Below, one piece after another: positions 47,494 to 57,211 of a stretch of 64,000 bases of DNA. The notes under the pieces are model-generated. The model saw nothing but the letters and a program-made list of their open reading frames with translations. It had not been told where the DNA came from and searched no databases. A program made the translations under genes and the position numbers. The DNA lies in the NCBI RefSeq assembly GCF_947487575.1, contig NZ_CANKXG010000007.1, forward strand, positions 62,001 to 126,000. The letters are read 5' to 3'. Source of the DNA: an uncultured Algibacter sp. (GTDB taxonomy: Bacteria; Bacteroidota; Bacteroidia; Flavobacteriales; Flavobacteriaceae). How positions within the stretch are numbered: the stretch's first letter is position 1; every line of letters begins with the position of its first letter.

Positions 47494-49446
47494 ATGAAAA
47501 GAATTATACTTTTTACAATGTGTTTTGCATTCGCATTTACAAACTTAAATGCGCAAGATTATAATCAGGTGATTTTTACAGGAGAAGGAGGTAGTGATGC
47601 TTGGGAAGATCCTGAAAATTGGCGTAGAGGAGGAGACCCCACACTTCCTGGGGTGCCAGAATCAGGTGATGATATTTTAATTGATGGATATTCTGTGTAT
47701 TTTAATGGTCTTGGCTCAATTCCTCTTAGTCAAGAATATGGAACTTTAGAGTTACGGTTTGGCGCTCACTTATTCACGCAAGGAGATTTTAATCTTACAG
47801 GAGATTTTATTGTAGATGCGTCAAGTACTTTTGAGGTTATTGTTCAAGATATTGATTTATTTAAAAAAGTAACATGTTCATATTTTTCTTTTGTTGGAAA
47901 ATTGAATTTAATTTTTTTAGGATATGCACCGCAAATAGGAGATAGTTTCCAGGTTATTGAAGGTGAACATCAATTTTGTCCCTCAACATCACCTTATGAA
48001 AATTTTAATACAGATTTTGAAACCATATTAACAGCTCAATGTGGTGCAGATGGTTATGGTTTAAGTGTAGAGGTTCTAGGGATTAATTATACAACTTCTA
48101 CTTCATGGGATGGAGAGGGAAATGATAGTGATTGGGATAATCCTGCCAACTGGGATCCTAATGGTGTTCCAACAGCAAATTCAAGAGTTATAATTAATAA
48201 ACCAGGTGCTGGTGGCTATGTAAGAACAAAAGGGGCTGGTGTAACGGTTGTTAAAAATATTATATTGGGAGCTAATAATACTTTAGAAATAAATGGTGAT
48301 TTACTTGTTGATAAGTTTGTTTCTGTTAATAAAGGCGCTACTTTTTTATGGCAAGGGGGTAAAATTTATAGTAATGACTCTAATAATCAATCTGGAATAA
48401 CAGCTTATGGAAATATAATTCTAGATGGACCTGGGACTAAAGAATTAGATACTAATTTTTATATGATATCCTATTTTGAAGATATAAATCACAACCAAGG
48501 AGATTTAAACATCAATGATGGTTATGTAAGGATGTTTAACTATAATAGTTATAATATTAATGGAGATGATATTAGTATAGGTTATACAAGTGGTGATAGA
48601 CATGAATTAACTATTAGTGTTGTAAGTCAACTTAAGAAAACAGCAGGGACTGGTAGCTCTTCAATTAATTTAACAACATTTATAAATTATGGAGATATTA
48701 TTAGTGAATCTGGCACATTGGTTATAAATGGCGATTTGCAAACAGGAGAATTTGAAGAATATATTGATGGACAACTCGTAGAGTATATAGGAAGCTACGG
48801 AGGTAGCGGAAATGTTCAATTCCCAGAGGGCTTTGTTCTAGATGGAGAAATTGCTCCGGGAAGTTCTCCCGGTATTTTAACGGTTGTTGGAGATTTAACA
48901 ACATCATCTGAAGCAACTTTTGAGATTGAAATTGATGGTACTATTGCTGGCACACAATATGACCAAGTTTTAGTTACAGAAAATGCAATACTAGAAGGAG
49001 AAGTTATTGTTACATTAGGTTACTTGCCAGCAAACGATGCGAGCTTTGAAATTTTAACATCTACTGCAATTTCTATTTGTAACCTTCCAGAAACAGTTTC
49101 TGCAAGTTTTAGTGGTACACCCTATACATTTACCGTGGAGTGTTTTAATAATTCGGTTTATTTAAATGGACCAGGTGCTACACTTTCTAATTCAGAAAAT
49201 ATATTAGATGAATTAACAATATATCCTAATCCAGCTATTAATGTTTTAAATATAAAATCTAGTTTGATTAGTAAAGGTAATTGGCAACTAATTAATCAAT
49301 TAGGACAAGTTGTAAAAGCTTCAATATTTGAAGCTGATGAAATTAATATTTTTGTTAATGACCTTGAAACAGGTTTATATTTCTTTAAGATTGAAGATGA
49401 AAATTTAGATGCTACAGTAACTAAACGGATAGTAATATCTAACTAA
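47494..49446 (+). CDS. Secreted beta-helix/autotransporter-repeat-like protein with T9SS type A sorting domain
   Basis: Signal peptide; EIAPGSSPGILTVVGDLTTSSEATFEIEIDGTIAGTQYDQVLVT; C-terminal LTIYPNPAINVLNIKSS...LETGLYFFKIEDENLDATVTKRIVISN. Confidence 0.9.
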   Translation: MKRIILFTMCFAFAFTNLNAQDYNQVIFTGEGGSDAWEDPENWRRGGDPTLPGVPESGDDILIDGYSVYFNGLGSIPLSQEYGTLELRFGAHLFTQGDFNLTGDFIVDASSTFEVIVQDIDLFKKVTCSYFSFVGKLNLIFLGYAPQIGDSFQVIEGEHQFCPSTSPYENFNTDFETILTAQCGADGYGLSVEVLGINYTTSTSWDGEGNDSDWDNPANWDPNGVPTANSRVIINKPGAGGYVRTKGAGVTVVKNIILGANNTLEINGDLLVDKFVSVNKGATFLWQGGKIYSNDSNNQSGITAYGNIILDGPGTKELDTNFYMISYFEDINHNQGDLNINDGYVRMFNYNSYNINGDDISIGYTSGDRHELTISVVSQLKKTAGTGSSSINLTTFINYGDIISESGTLVINGDLQTGEFEEYIDGQLVEYIGSYGGSGNVQFPEGFVLDGEIAPGSSPGILTVVGDLTTSSEATFEIEIDGTIAGTQYDQVLVTENAILEGEVIVTLGYLPANDASFEILTSTAISICNLPETVSASFSGTPYTFTVECFNNSVYLNGPGATLSNSENILDELTIYPNPAINVLNIKSSLISKGNWQLINQLGQVVKASIFEADEINIFVNDLETGLYFFKIEDENLDATVTKRIVISN

Positions 49447-49506
49447 ATTTAATTGTATTTTATCAAGATGAATTCTAAGAAAGAGTTGCTAGAAATAGTA
49501 ACTCTT

Positions 49507-52500
49507 TTACTTTTTACGAGTTTTAATAATATAAATTGTGGCAAGTATAAGTAATAAGGCACTTAGTAAATACCAAATAATGTTTGAAGTTGTATTTAAA
49601 CTTATGGGGTTAGTGTCTCCTATTAATACCAATCCAGCCCAGTATTGTGGATGAACAACTCTTCCTTCACTTTTATCAATATAATCTAGTTTTGCTTGCT
49701 GTAGCGCTTTGTCTTTGGGTAGTCCTTTTTTTATATTATCATAAAACAATTGTATGATTTTAGAACTAGACTGTTCGTCAATTTTCCATAGACTTGTTAA
49801 AATACTCTCACTACCAGCGTAGTTAAAAGCATGTGCTAGAGATATCATCCCTTCTCCCGTTTGATACGTAGGTTTTCCTGTTTCACAAGCAGTTAAAATG
49901 GCAAGGTTAGAGTTTAAATTTTCATTGTAAATTTCATAAGTGTATAGCGAGTTGTCTTCATCTTCAATATTCTTAGCAAATATTAAACGAGATAATTCGG
50001 GAGATACGTTATTAGATTCAGCATGAGTACCAATATGAATAATTTTATGTTCGTTAGCTTCATTTTTGAAAATTTGTTTTGAAGCATTTTCATTTATAAA
50101 ATAATCTCCATTAAACAGTCTAGAATAGGCTTTGGCTAAATCTACACTAAATGGCTGGGGTAATAGCGTAAGGTATGTTTCATCAATGGATAGAGAGTCT
50201 TGTATAGCAACGCTATAATTTTGTTTCATTTTGTCATTAAACTCTGGCGCAAAAGCAATGAAGTCTTTTTGGAAGTTTATTGGATTTTTTTGAGCATCTA
50301 ATAAAAGCAAACTGTAATTGTATGAAATAGTATAGTTTGAGAGCAAGCTATTTGTGCCTAACTCTTTAAACGATTTTACTTTTGCAGGTGTTAAGCTTTC
50401 AAAGCTTAAATTAAATAATATACCGTCAGGAATAATAATTACATGGTCTGTGGTTATTTCCTTTTCAAAGGGCTGCCATAGTTGATGGTATAGCATATGT
50501 AATTTGCTACTCGTCGATTCAAGGTCAGATGGATTTTCTGATAGTTGAGAAATAAGGTTTTCAATGTTTCTGCTATCTAGTTTGAATATTTTTTTTTCTT
50601 GATTATTAATAACTGCGGCATATAATTCATTTTCAATGAATATGTAGCGCAAAACAGTGCTATGCTTTGGAATGTTTTCGTGAAGATTATTTAAAGGTTC
50701 TTCAATAGTTGCATAGCGCATCTTATAATATTTTGGATAGAAGGTTTTTAAAGAATCTAGAAAAGTTGTCCATTTATTATTGTTTTCAATAAGGGATTGG
50801 ACGGGATTATTCTCCTGTTCTTCAAAATTAGAATTTTGCAGCTTTCTAAGCATGTTTTCTCTTTCTATTACTCCACTTGGAATATCTGTAAAAGAAATTG
50901 ATTTTTTAAGGTTTAGGCGTGCTCGTATTCTATTATATAAAGCAGATTCATGAAGACTTATTGTTTTGTTTAAATACCTTGGATTATTTGTTAGTTGATA
51001 TAATTCAAGGTTTATTTTTTTTGCAAAATTAAAGGCTTCATAATTGTTATCTATCAACCTATTTACATCTATTACACTTGTTATTAATGCTCTTCTTTCT
51101 TCCAAAGTATGTATAGCTTTTTTAACATCTATTAGAATGTTCTTCAAGAACAAGCTGTCTTTAGTTTTTGATAATTGGTATCTTGATTTTGCGTTAAGAA
51201 TTAATACTTCCGCTTTATATCCTTCAAAATGTGATTTGTCATAACTGTTTTTAACGGTGTCGTTGTACTTTTCATATAAAGCGATACTTTTTTTGCTCCA
51301 TTCTAAACTCTCCTTATAATTATCTGTGAGCATTGATGTTTTAGCTAGCGCTACTAGCACAATATTTATTAAATTACTTTGTTCACTTTTATTTTTTAGG
51401 AAGTAATTATAGGTGTTTTTTAAAATTGAAATGGCCTGTTTTTTTTCATTCATTGTAGCTAATACCAAAGATAAATTCGTAATAACAAATAAACGATCTC
51501 TACTGTATTCATTTGGATGAGCTTTTTGATGAAAATGATTACTTAATTCTAAATATTTTTTTGCATCTTCATAGTTTTTTAACTCTTTGTTAATAAGTCC
51601 TTTATTATAATACATGTTGGCTTTTGTAACAAAATTATCCCCTGGTATTTTATTAACTATAATTTCTGCTTCATTTAATAATGATAATGAATATTTAAAT
51701 TCTTTTAGTGGGATTATCACTTCGGCAAGTACTGTAATTGCAGAGAAGTTTTCTAAGCTATTAGGTAATAAATTTTCTTTAGCATGTTTATAGGCTATAC
51801 CACTTATTTTTTTTGATTTTTCAAAATCACCTAAATCAAAATAAAGACTTGATAAATTTCGATATGCTAAAGATAGATTTCGTTGTACACGAAAGGTTAA
51901 TGGATGATTATGAGTGCTATTTAAAAACTCTTTATATAATTTTATGCTTTCTTGAATGAGTAGCATGGCTTCAGCGTATTTACTCTGACTCTGTTTTAGT
52001 AAAACGATATTAGATTTTATGGATGCTGGAAAATATAATCTATTTTCTGGGTTGTCATCCATTTCAATAGTACTTTTTAAGCTCGTTTGGTAATAATGAT
52101 AAGCACTATCAGGTTTTGAAGTAAAGTACATTAAAGCACCAAGGTAATTGTAAACTCTTGCAGATATCTTGAATTTTTGAGACGGATTTTTTTTAATAAT
52201 TTTTAACGCATCCCGTGTATGTTGTTCAAAGAGGTTTATATTTCCAGTTCTTAAAGCATATTCGCTTAAACGGTAGTCTGAATTTAATATGGGTTCATTA
52301 TCATTCTGTTTTAAAGCTATTACTTTAGATTGTTTTGCATAATCATAAGCTTTTTGTGGATTTCCTTGCTCATTAAATAATTTGGATAAATCTATTTTTA
52401 TTTGATGTCTTGACTTTAATGTTAAAGCGTTCTTTTCTAATTTTTTTGCTAAATCTAAACTTTGTTTTATTGTTTTATCTTTATTAATTATTGATAGCTC

Positions 52501-52734
52501 AATCTTTCCAAGGATATACACGTAATGAGATAAAGTGTCATAATTTTTATTTGCTAGATAATATTCAATTTGTTTATTAAGCTCTGTTTTAGCCTTGTCC
52601 AGAGAATCGGTATTTACTAGTTTTTGGACGTATGCAATATCTGAGATAGAATTATTTTGTGCCTGAAATTCAAACATAAAAAAAAACATAAACACTAAAA
52701 ATATGTTTTTATAAAACGAATGCAATTTAATCAT
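49507..52734 (-). CDS. Exported TPR protein with C-terminal CHAT (caspase-like) protease domain and terminal TM anchor
   Basis: Signal MIKLHSFYKNIFLVFMFFFMFEFQAQ; TPR repeats; CHAT His motif KIIHIGTHAES and Cys motif LAILTACETGKPTYQTGEGMISLAHAFNYAGSESILTSLWKIDE; TM near C-terminus IIWYLLSALLLILATIYIIKTRKK. Confidence 0.93.
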   Translation of the reverse strand: MIKLHSFYKNIFLVFMFFFMFEFQAQNNSISDIAYVQKLVNTDSLDKAKTELNKQIEYYLANKNYDTLSHYVYILGKIELSIINKDKTIKQSLDLAKKLEKNALTLKSRHQIKIDLSKLFNEQGNPQKAYDYAKQSKVIALKQNDNEPILNSDYRLSEYALRTGNINLFEQHTRDALKIIKKNPSQKFKISARVYNYLGALMYFTSKPDSAYHYYQTSLKSTIEMDDNPENRLYFPASIKSNIVLLKQSQSKYAEAMLLIQESIKLYKEFLNSTHNHPLTFRVQRNLSLAYRNLSSLYFDLGDFEKSKKISGIAYKHAKENLLPNSLENFSAITVLAEVIIPLKEFKYSLSLLNEAEIIVNKIPGDNFVTKANMYYNKGLINKELKNYEDAKKYLELSNHFHQKAHPNEYSRDRLFVITNLSLVLATMNEKKQAISILKNTYNYFLKNKSEQSNLINIVLVALAKTSMLTDNYKESLEWSKKSIALYEKYNDTVKNSYDKSHFEGYKAEVLILNAKSRYQLSKTKDSLFLKNILIDVKKAIHTLEERRALITSVIDVNRLIDNNYEAFNFAKKINLELYQLTNNPRYLNKTISLHESALYNRIRARLNLKKSISFTDIPSGVIERENMLRKLQNSNFEEQENNPVQSLIENNNKWTTFLDSLKTFYPKYYKMRYATIEEPLNNLHENIPKHSTVLRYIFIENELYAAVINNQEKKIFKLDSRNIENLISQLSENPSDLESTSSKLHMLYHQLWQPFEKEITTDHVIIIPDGILFNLSFESLTPAKVKSFKELGTNSLLSNYTISYNYSLLLLDAQKNPINFQKDFIAFAPEFNDKMKQNYSVAIQDSLSIDETYLTLLPQPFSVDLAKAYSRLFNGDYFINENASKQIFKNEANEHKIIHIGTHAESNNVSPELSRLIFAKNIEDEDNSLYTYEIYNENLNSNLAILTACETGKPTYQTGEGMISLAHAFNYAGSESILTSLWKIDEQSSSKIIQLFYDNIKKGLPKDKALQQAKLDYIDKSEGRVVHPQYWAGLVLIGDTNPISLNTTSNIIWYLLSALLLILATIYIIKTRKK

Positions 52735-52746
52735 ACGATTAAAAAT

Positions 52747-53487
52747 TTACGGTTTCAGTTTTGCTATAATTGCTTTGGCAGTGTCAGTTTCACTTAAGTC
52801 AAGGTGCTTTTTAGCAAGCTCAACGTTACCTTCTTTTAAATAGGCTAATCCTAAATAAAGATAGGCCTCATCTAAAAAAATAAAACCATCTTCTGCTTCT
52901 ATTGATCGCTCTAAAAAAGGAATGGCGTCATTTATATTTTTATTAGCCAAATGGGCTACCCCTAAAAAATAATTTAGAGTGTCATTTTCAGGTTTTTTTT
53001 CCTGTAAAACCTTCCATTTATCAATTGCTATATTATAGTCGCCATGTTTATAGTTTACCATGGCGTCATAAAATGCAAAATTATTAGTGCTACCCATGGT
53101 TGTAGGTAAACCTGGATCTGGTTTAAAATAGTTGGTATATAGTTTTTCGTTTTTTGGAGAGCTGAAAAACCAAATTCCCCCAATGGCTAAAACAAGAGCA
53201 GCAGCTACTGCAATTTTGCTAAAATTTAAAAACCTTACTTTACCACGAATTGGTTTTTTTATGATGGTTTGTGGAATAGCTTCATGAAACTCATCAAGTT
53301 GTTCTTTTAAAGTTTGTGCTTCAATGCCTTTTAGCATCGTTTCAACATCTTTAACTTTAGTTTTGAACTCCTTGTCAAGTTCAAGAAGTTGATTAAAATC
53401 TTTCAATTCTTGAATTGTCATAGAACCATTTATGTAACGTTCTATAATTTCTAGTAATTCTTGTGATATTTCGCTATTATCTTTCAA
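52747..53487 (-). CDS. Single-pass membrane TPR protein (candidate anti-sigma factor)
   Basis: About 95 aa N-terminal cytosolic region, TM IAVAAALVLAIGGIWFF, then TPR units; lies directly between the ECF sigma and CHAT genes. Confidence 0.8.
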   Translation of the reverse strand: MKDNSEISQELLEIIERYINGSMTIQELKDFNQLLELDKEFKTKVKDVETMLKGIEAQTLKEQLDEFHEAIPQTIIKKPIRGKVRFLNFSKIAVAAALVLAIGGIWFFSSPKNEKLYTNYFKPDPGLPTTMGSTNNFAFYDAMVNYKHGDYNIAIDKWKVLQEKKPENDTLNYFLGVAHLANKNINDAIPFLERSIEAEDGFIFLDEAYLYLGLAYLKEGNVELAKKHLDLSETDTAKAIIAKLKP

Positions 53488-53490
53488 TGT

Positions 53491-54069
53491 CTAATTATTG
53501 TGTACTAATACCATGGCACGTAATTTTTCCATACAACGGTATTTTTTATTTCGAGCTGTGTTTTCTTCAATTTTTAGTTCTGATGCAATCTCCTTCAATG
53601 ATTTTTTTTCAAAATAGAAAATGCTTAAAAGTTGTTTACATGGTTGCCCCAAATTTTTAAAAGTTTCCATGGCTAATTTTAGTTTGTTACTTTTTAAGTC
53701 AGTATCTTCATCATTATTAGTCTCATCCTTTATAAAGGTTAATGTTTCATAATCTAAAGACTTAGAGTTTCTAAAAGATTTGGACCTCAAAACATCCATC
53801 CACTTGTTTTTTGCTATTTGATATAGATAGCCTTGTAAAGCAGTGTCATTTTTAGGAATAAACTTATCATTTTTTATTTGTGTCCAAACCGAAATAAAAG
53901 CTTCTTGGTAAATATCCTTAGCATGTTCAATTGAACCACTATTTTTAAGAATTAAGAACTCCACTTTTTTATAGTTTGTTGTGTAAAAGTGTTTTAAAAT
54001 ATCTGATTCATTTGATTTTATTGCACAAACGAGTTCAGATTGACTTAATAAATTTATTGACTTCCCCAT
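53491..54069 (-). CDS. ECF-type RNA polymerase sigma factor
   Basis: LKHFYTTNYKKVEFLILKNSGSIEHAKDIYQEAFISVWTQI, LQGYLYQIAKNKWMDVLRSK, CKQLLSIFYFEKKSLKEIASELKIEENTARNKKYRCMEKLR. Confidence 0.93.
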   Translation of the reverse strand: MGKSINLLSQSELVCAIKSNESDILKHFYTTNYKKVEFLILKNSGSIEHAKDIYQEAFISVWTQIKNDKFIPKNDTALQGYLYQIAKNKWMDVLRSKSFRNSKSLDYETLTFIKDETNNDEDTDLKSNKLKLAMETFKNLGQPCKQLLSIFYFEKKSLKEIASELKIEENTARNKKYRCMEKLRAMVLVHNN

Positions 54070-54085
54070 GAATTAATAGCTAAAG

Positions 54086-54116
54086 GAAAGATACAATTAT
54101 TTCATTTTATAGCAAA
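54086..54116 (-). promoter_or_regulatory. Housekeeping (SigA-type) promoter of the ECF-TPR-CHAT operon
   Basis: Minus strand TTTG-N19-TATCTTTC (consensus TTTG-N~19-TAnnTTTG) just upstream of the ECF gene. Confidence 0.5.
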
Positions 54117-54265
54117 CACTTACACTACCAAAGGGCTAATATTTCGGTTATCTACTTTTATCAAATATTTTAAATTGTTTTGGTAGAACATTGATTATGT
54201 TTTTACCTTGTTTTATAAATTCGTTAATTCTTTTAGAATATACTACCAGACATAAAATGATTTAT

Positions 54266-55024
54266 TTATCCTTGGCCTACAATTATAGTTAATCTTGCTG
54301 TAGATACTATAGATTTATAATAACTTTGAGCATCAGCAAAAGCTGACATTGGCCCACTACCTGTGGATGTATTAGCATGATAAAGCCCTGGTGAGAACTC
54401 AGTTAAGTGACTAGCACCAGATCCTACATTATTACCTTGTCTTATAGAGTCTCCTAGTTTCCAGAAATATGTTCTTCCTACATTAGAAGGAATAACATCT
54501 GGTGTGTAATCTAAAATTTCGAGATGATAGCTTATAGCATTGTCTACCGCGGGTACTTCAAAATAGGCTACTATACCATAGTCTCCAGATCCTTCCCAAT
54601 GCCTATATTCAATATTTAATGTTTTAACAATAACCTCTGGTTCTGTTGTAAAGAAAAATGGAGCTTGAGATGTACCTCCATTATTATCTCTAGCTTCTAT
54701 ATAACCTTCATAATTAGTTTCTGGTTCTAGCTTAGAGAACGTATATGTTAAACCTGTATTACCAGATGCTATTTCTTGTTCTTCTAAAATAATGGCATAT
54801 GTAATAGTATCTTCATCTGGATCAATAGATTCTGTCCATTCTATTGTAGCACCATTTACGGTTGTTTCAATCGTATTTGCAGAAAATATACCAGGATTGG
54901 AATTGTTTGGATCATTTTCGGTTGTTGAACAACTTGTAATTAGGAAAGTGAAAAAAGCGATTAAATGAAATGTTATTTTTTGTGATGTGTTCATTTTTAG
55001 TGTTTTAAAATTATTGATTTTCAT
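54266..55024 (-). CDS. Lipoprotein with fibronectin type III-like domain
   Basis: LITSCSTTENDP lipobox; TTVNGATIEWTESIDPDEDTITYAIILEEQEIASGNTGLTYTFSKLEPETNYEGYIEARDNNGGTS. Confidence 0.8.
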   Translation of the reverse strand: MKINNFKTLKMNTSQKITFHLIAFFTFLITSCSTTENDPNNSNPGIFSANTIETTVNGATIEWTESIDPDEDTITYAIILEEQEIASGNTGLTYTFSKLEPETNYEGYIEARDNNGGTSQAPFFFTTEPEVIVKTLNIEYRHWEGSGDYGIVAYFEVPAVDNAISYHLEILDYTPDVIPSNVGRTYFWKLGDSIRQGNNVGSGASHLTEFSPGLYHANTSTGSGPMSAFADAQSYYKSIVSTARLTIIVGQG

Positions 55025-55030
55025 AGTTTT

Positions 55031-55816
55031 TTATTGAATATTTGGGTTGTCAGGTTCACGGTCATAAATATCTGGAGTGCCATCATTATCTCTGTCGGAA
55101 AGTGATCCTCCACCGACTAATAATTGATTGCTAAGTGGTAAGAAGATATCTAAAACTAGTCTATCAAATTCATTTGTTGGTCCTGCTGAAACAGATGAAG
55201 TCACAGAAAAATTACCAAAAGGAAGCTCTTTTACATTTATCCAAACTATGGCAGTAAACCTTCCGAATCTTAAAAATCGAGACGCATAAATAAAATTAAT
55301 ACCACTGAAACTTTGTGGTACATTAATAGAGCACACCACATCATCAATGCCATTAAAATCATAAGTATTTAACATGTTATCGATAACTACTTTCATGATA
55401 TCATTAACACCGAAATTTGGAGGATATGTAGAACTAGGAACATAATCCCAGGTAACAGCACCATCATTTCTGTCGATATCAATACCCAATGGAAATGGTG
55501 CGTTTGCTATTAAAGGCCTAGATTCCTCACCCTTATAACCTTGCGGTAATGTTATTACGAATAGAGGTGAAGAATGTGGGAACGGTAATAATTGTGGGTT
55601 TTGTAATATAGGTACTTGAGTTAATGGTATAACGCCAGTTTGAGCATATTTATAGTAAGCTCCAGTTGGACCTGTAAGTGTGTTATTTCCATTTCCATTT
55701 ACGCATGTTGTTTGAAAATTTGCAAGACCATTTTGGTTATTATTGATATCATTTGTACTGCATGATAGTATGGCTAGCAGAGTAAGTATAGAACTATATA
55801 ATTTTATAAGTTTCAT
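55031..55816 (-). CDS. Hypothetical lipoprotein with C-terminal Asp-rich calcium-binding-like motif
   Basis: LLAILSCSTNDINNN lipobox; C-terminus SDRDNDGTPDIYDREPDNPNIQ. Confidence 0.75.
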   Translation of the reverse strand: MKLIKLYSSILTLLAILSCSTNDINNNQNGLANFQTTCVNGNGNNTLTGPTGAYYKYAQTGVIPLTQVPILQNPQLLPFPHSSPLFVITLPQGYKGEESRPLIANAPFPLGIDIDRNDGAVTWDYVPSSTYPPNFGVNDIMKVVIDNMLNTYDFNGIDDVVCSINVPQSFSGINFIYASRFLRFGRFTAIVWINVKELPFGNFSVTSSVSAGPTNEFDRLVLDIFLPLSNQLLVGGGSLSDRDNDGTPDIYDREPDNPNIQ

Positions 55817-55843
55817 AATATATTGTTTATGGTTTTATTAAAA

Positions 55844-55870
55844 CATCGTAATCAAATTAAAATGTCATCA
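55844..55870 (-). promoter_or_regulatory. TGATGACATTTT-N10-CGATG promoter element, site 2
   Basis: Minus strand TGATGACATTTT-AATTTGATTA-CGATG upstream of the 55816 lipoprotein gene. Confidence 0.55.
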
Positions 55871-55872
55871 TT

Positions 55873-57003
55873 TTAATTTTCAATTTCATATTCAGTCCAT
55901 TCTTGATTGTTCATTGAATTATCAATATTTGGGTTGTATAGCGCATTATCTGTTCCTATATATTCATTGTTATTATTGCCGTAATAATGATTGTTGTGTC
56001 CTTCTACTTGATAAGTTTGACCCGTATTTGGGTTGGAAACTGTGTTTCTTTCCCAAATACCGCTATTTATTGTTTTTGAATGTCCAGCATCATTAATATT
56101 ATTTCTACGTTTCCAGCTTTCATGACTATCATCTAACATAGAACTATATGTGTTTCCTGTGTTTCTTATTGCTTGTCCTTGCAATCTAATTGCAGCCATA
56201 CGTTGTTGATGCCCCGCATTACTTTGTTTCGATAAATTTGAATAATGATTATTATTAGCTTTAACCCATTCGGCATTTATTTGAAAGTTTACTAAAGCGT
56301 TTATAAAATCTTTTTTAGCTTGCTTATAAATGTTCTTAGGAGCGCCCATGGAGTTTAAGGTGTAGCCCCAGTCCATACCGCCAATGGTAGTGTATTGATT
56401 TGTGAAATAACGAATAATACCAATTGATATGCTTCCATCTTTATCTTCCCACTCCGTAGCTATACACTGATATTGTTTGTTTTCAGGGCTAGCTTTAAAC
56501 AAATAGCTATCAAAGCGTTTGTCAAATTTGGCGAGTTGAGATATTGGAAATTGATTTACCAAACGCAACCCTTGAGATTCTGCATAAGGCTTTAAATCTT
56601 CTTGAATAACTCTATTAATATTTTTAGGGGGTTTAACATTGCTTCCACTCTGTTTAGCATATTGGTTGCGTTGCGGATTATTTGAATAAAAATGAGATAT
56701 AAAACGCTCTCCATATACCTTTACTCCGTTTTTAGATTCAAATAAAATACCTTCTTTAGTATTGTTGCTTTTATTCCATGCTTTAGGAATAGGCATAACA
56801 CCTACGGGCATGCCAAACTGTTTGCTCATTACCTTATAGCCTTTTAGCTTACTGGTGTTTGTTGGTTTTTTTGTGGTTTGATTGTCGCTATTGTAAGTCC
56901 TAGAATTAATATTAAATTCTGCAAAATCGTTGTTTTCTTTTTGTTGTCCGCAGGAAAAAAATAAAACTGTTATCAAGGCAAAGAAGTAAATAGATGTTTT
57001 CAT
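55873..57003 (-). CDS. Hypothetical lipoprotein
   Basis: MKTSIYFFALITVLFFSCGQQKENND lipobox; no recognised domain; start set at MKTSIYFF. Confidence 0.75.
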   Translation of the reverse strand: MKTSIYFFALITVLFFSCGQQKENNDFAEFNINSRTYNSDNQTTKKPTNTSKLKGYKVMSKQFGMPVGVMPIPKAWNKSNNTKEGILFESKNGVKVYGERFISHFYSNNPQRNQYAKQSGSNVKPPKNINRVIQEDLKPYAESQGLRLVNQFPISQLAKFDKRFDSYLFKASPENKQYQCIATEWEDKDGSISIGIIRYFTNQYTTIGGMDWGYTLNSMGAPKNIYKQAKKDFINALVNFQINAEWVKANNNHYSNLSKQSNAGHQQRMAAIRLQGQAIRNTGNTYSSMLDDSHESWKRRNNINDAGHSKTINSGIWERNTVSNPNTGQTYQVEGHNNHYYGNNNNEYIGTDNALYNPNIDNSMNNQEWTEYEIEN

Positions 57004-57041
57004 AAGGGTAGTGTATAGATTATTAATCATTTATACTATCT

Positions 57042-57068
57042 CATCGAACGTATTTAAAAATGTCATCA
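57042..57068 (-). promoter_or_regulatory. TGATGACATTTT-N10-CGATG promoter element, site 1
   Basis: Minus strand TGATGACATTTT-TAAATACGTT-CGATG upstream of the 57003 lipoprotein gene. Confidence 0.55.
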
Positions 57069-57147
57069 TTTAAATTGAAAAAAGACAATCAATATAAGCC
57101 CAAATGTGCTTTACTTGTTAAGTAAAAGCCATGTTTGTTAAACTAAA

Positions 57148-57175
57148 AAACCACCGTATTTAGCGGTGGTTTTTA
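57148..57175 (-). terminator. Terminator of the outer-membrane barrel gene
   Basis: ACCACCG-tatttag-CGGTGGT with A/T tracts. Confidence 0.8.
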
Positions 57176-57211
57176 ATTTACAAATGAAGCTGTGATTTGC
57201 TTTCATCAAAT

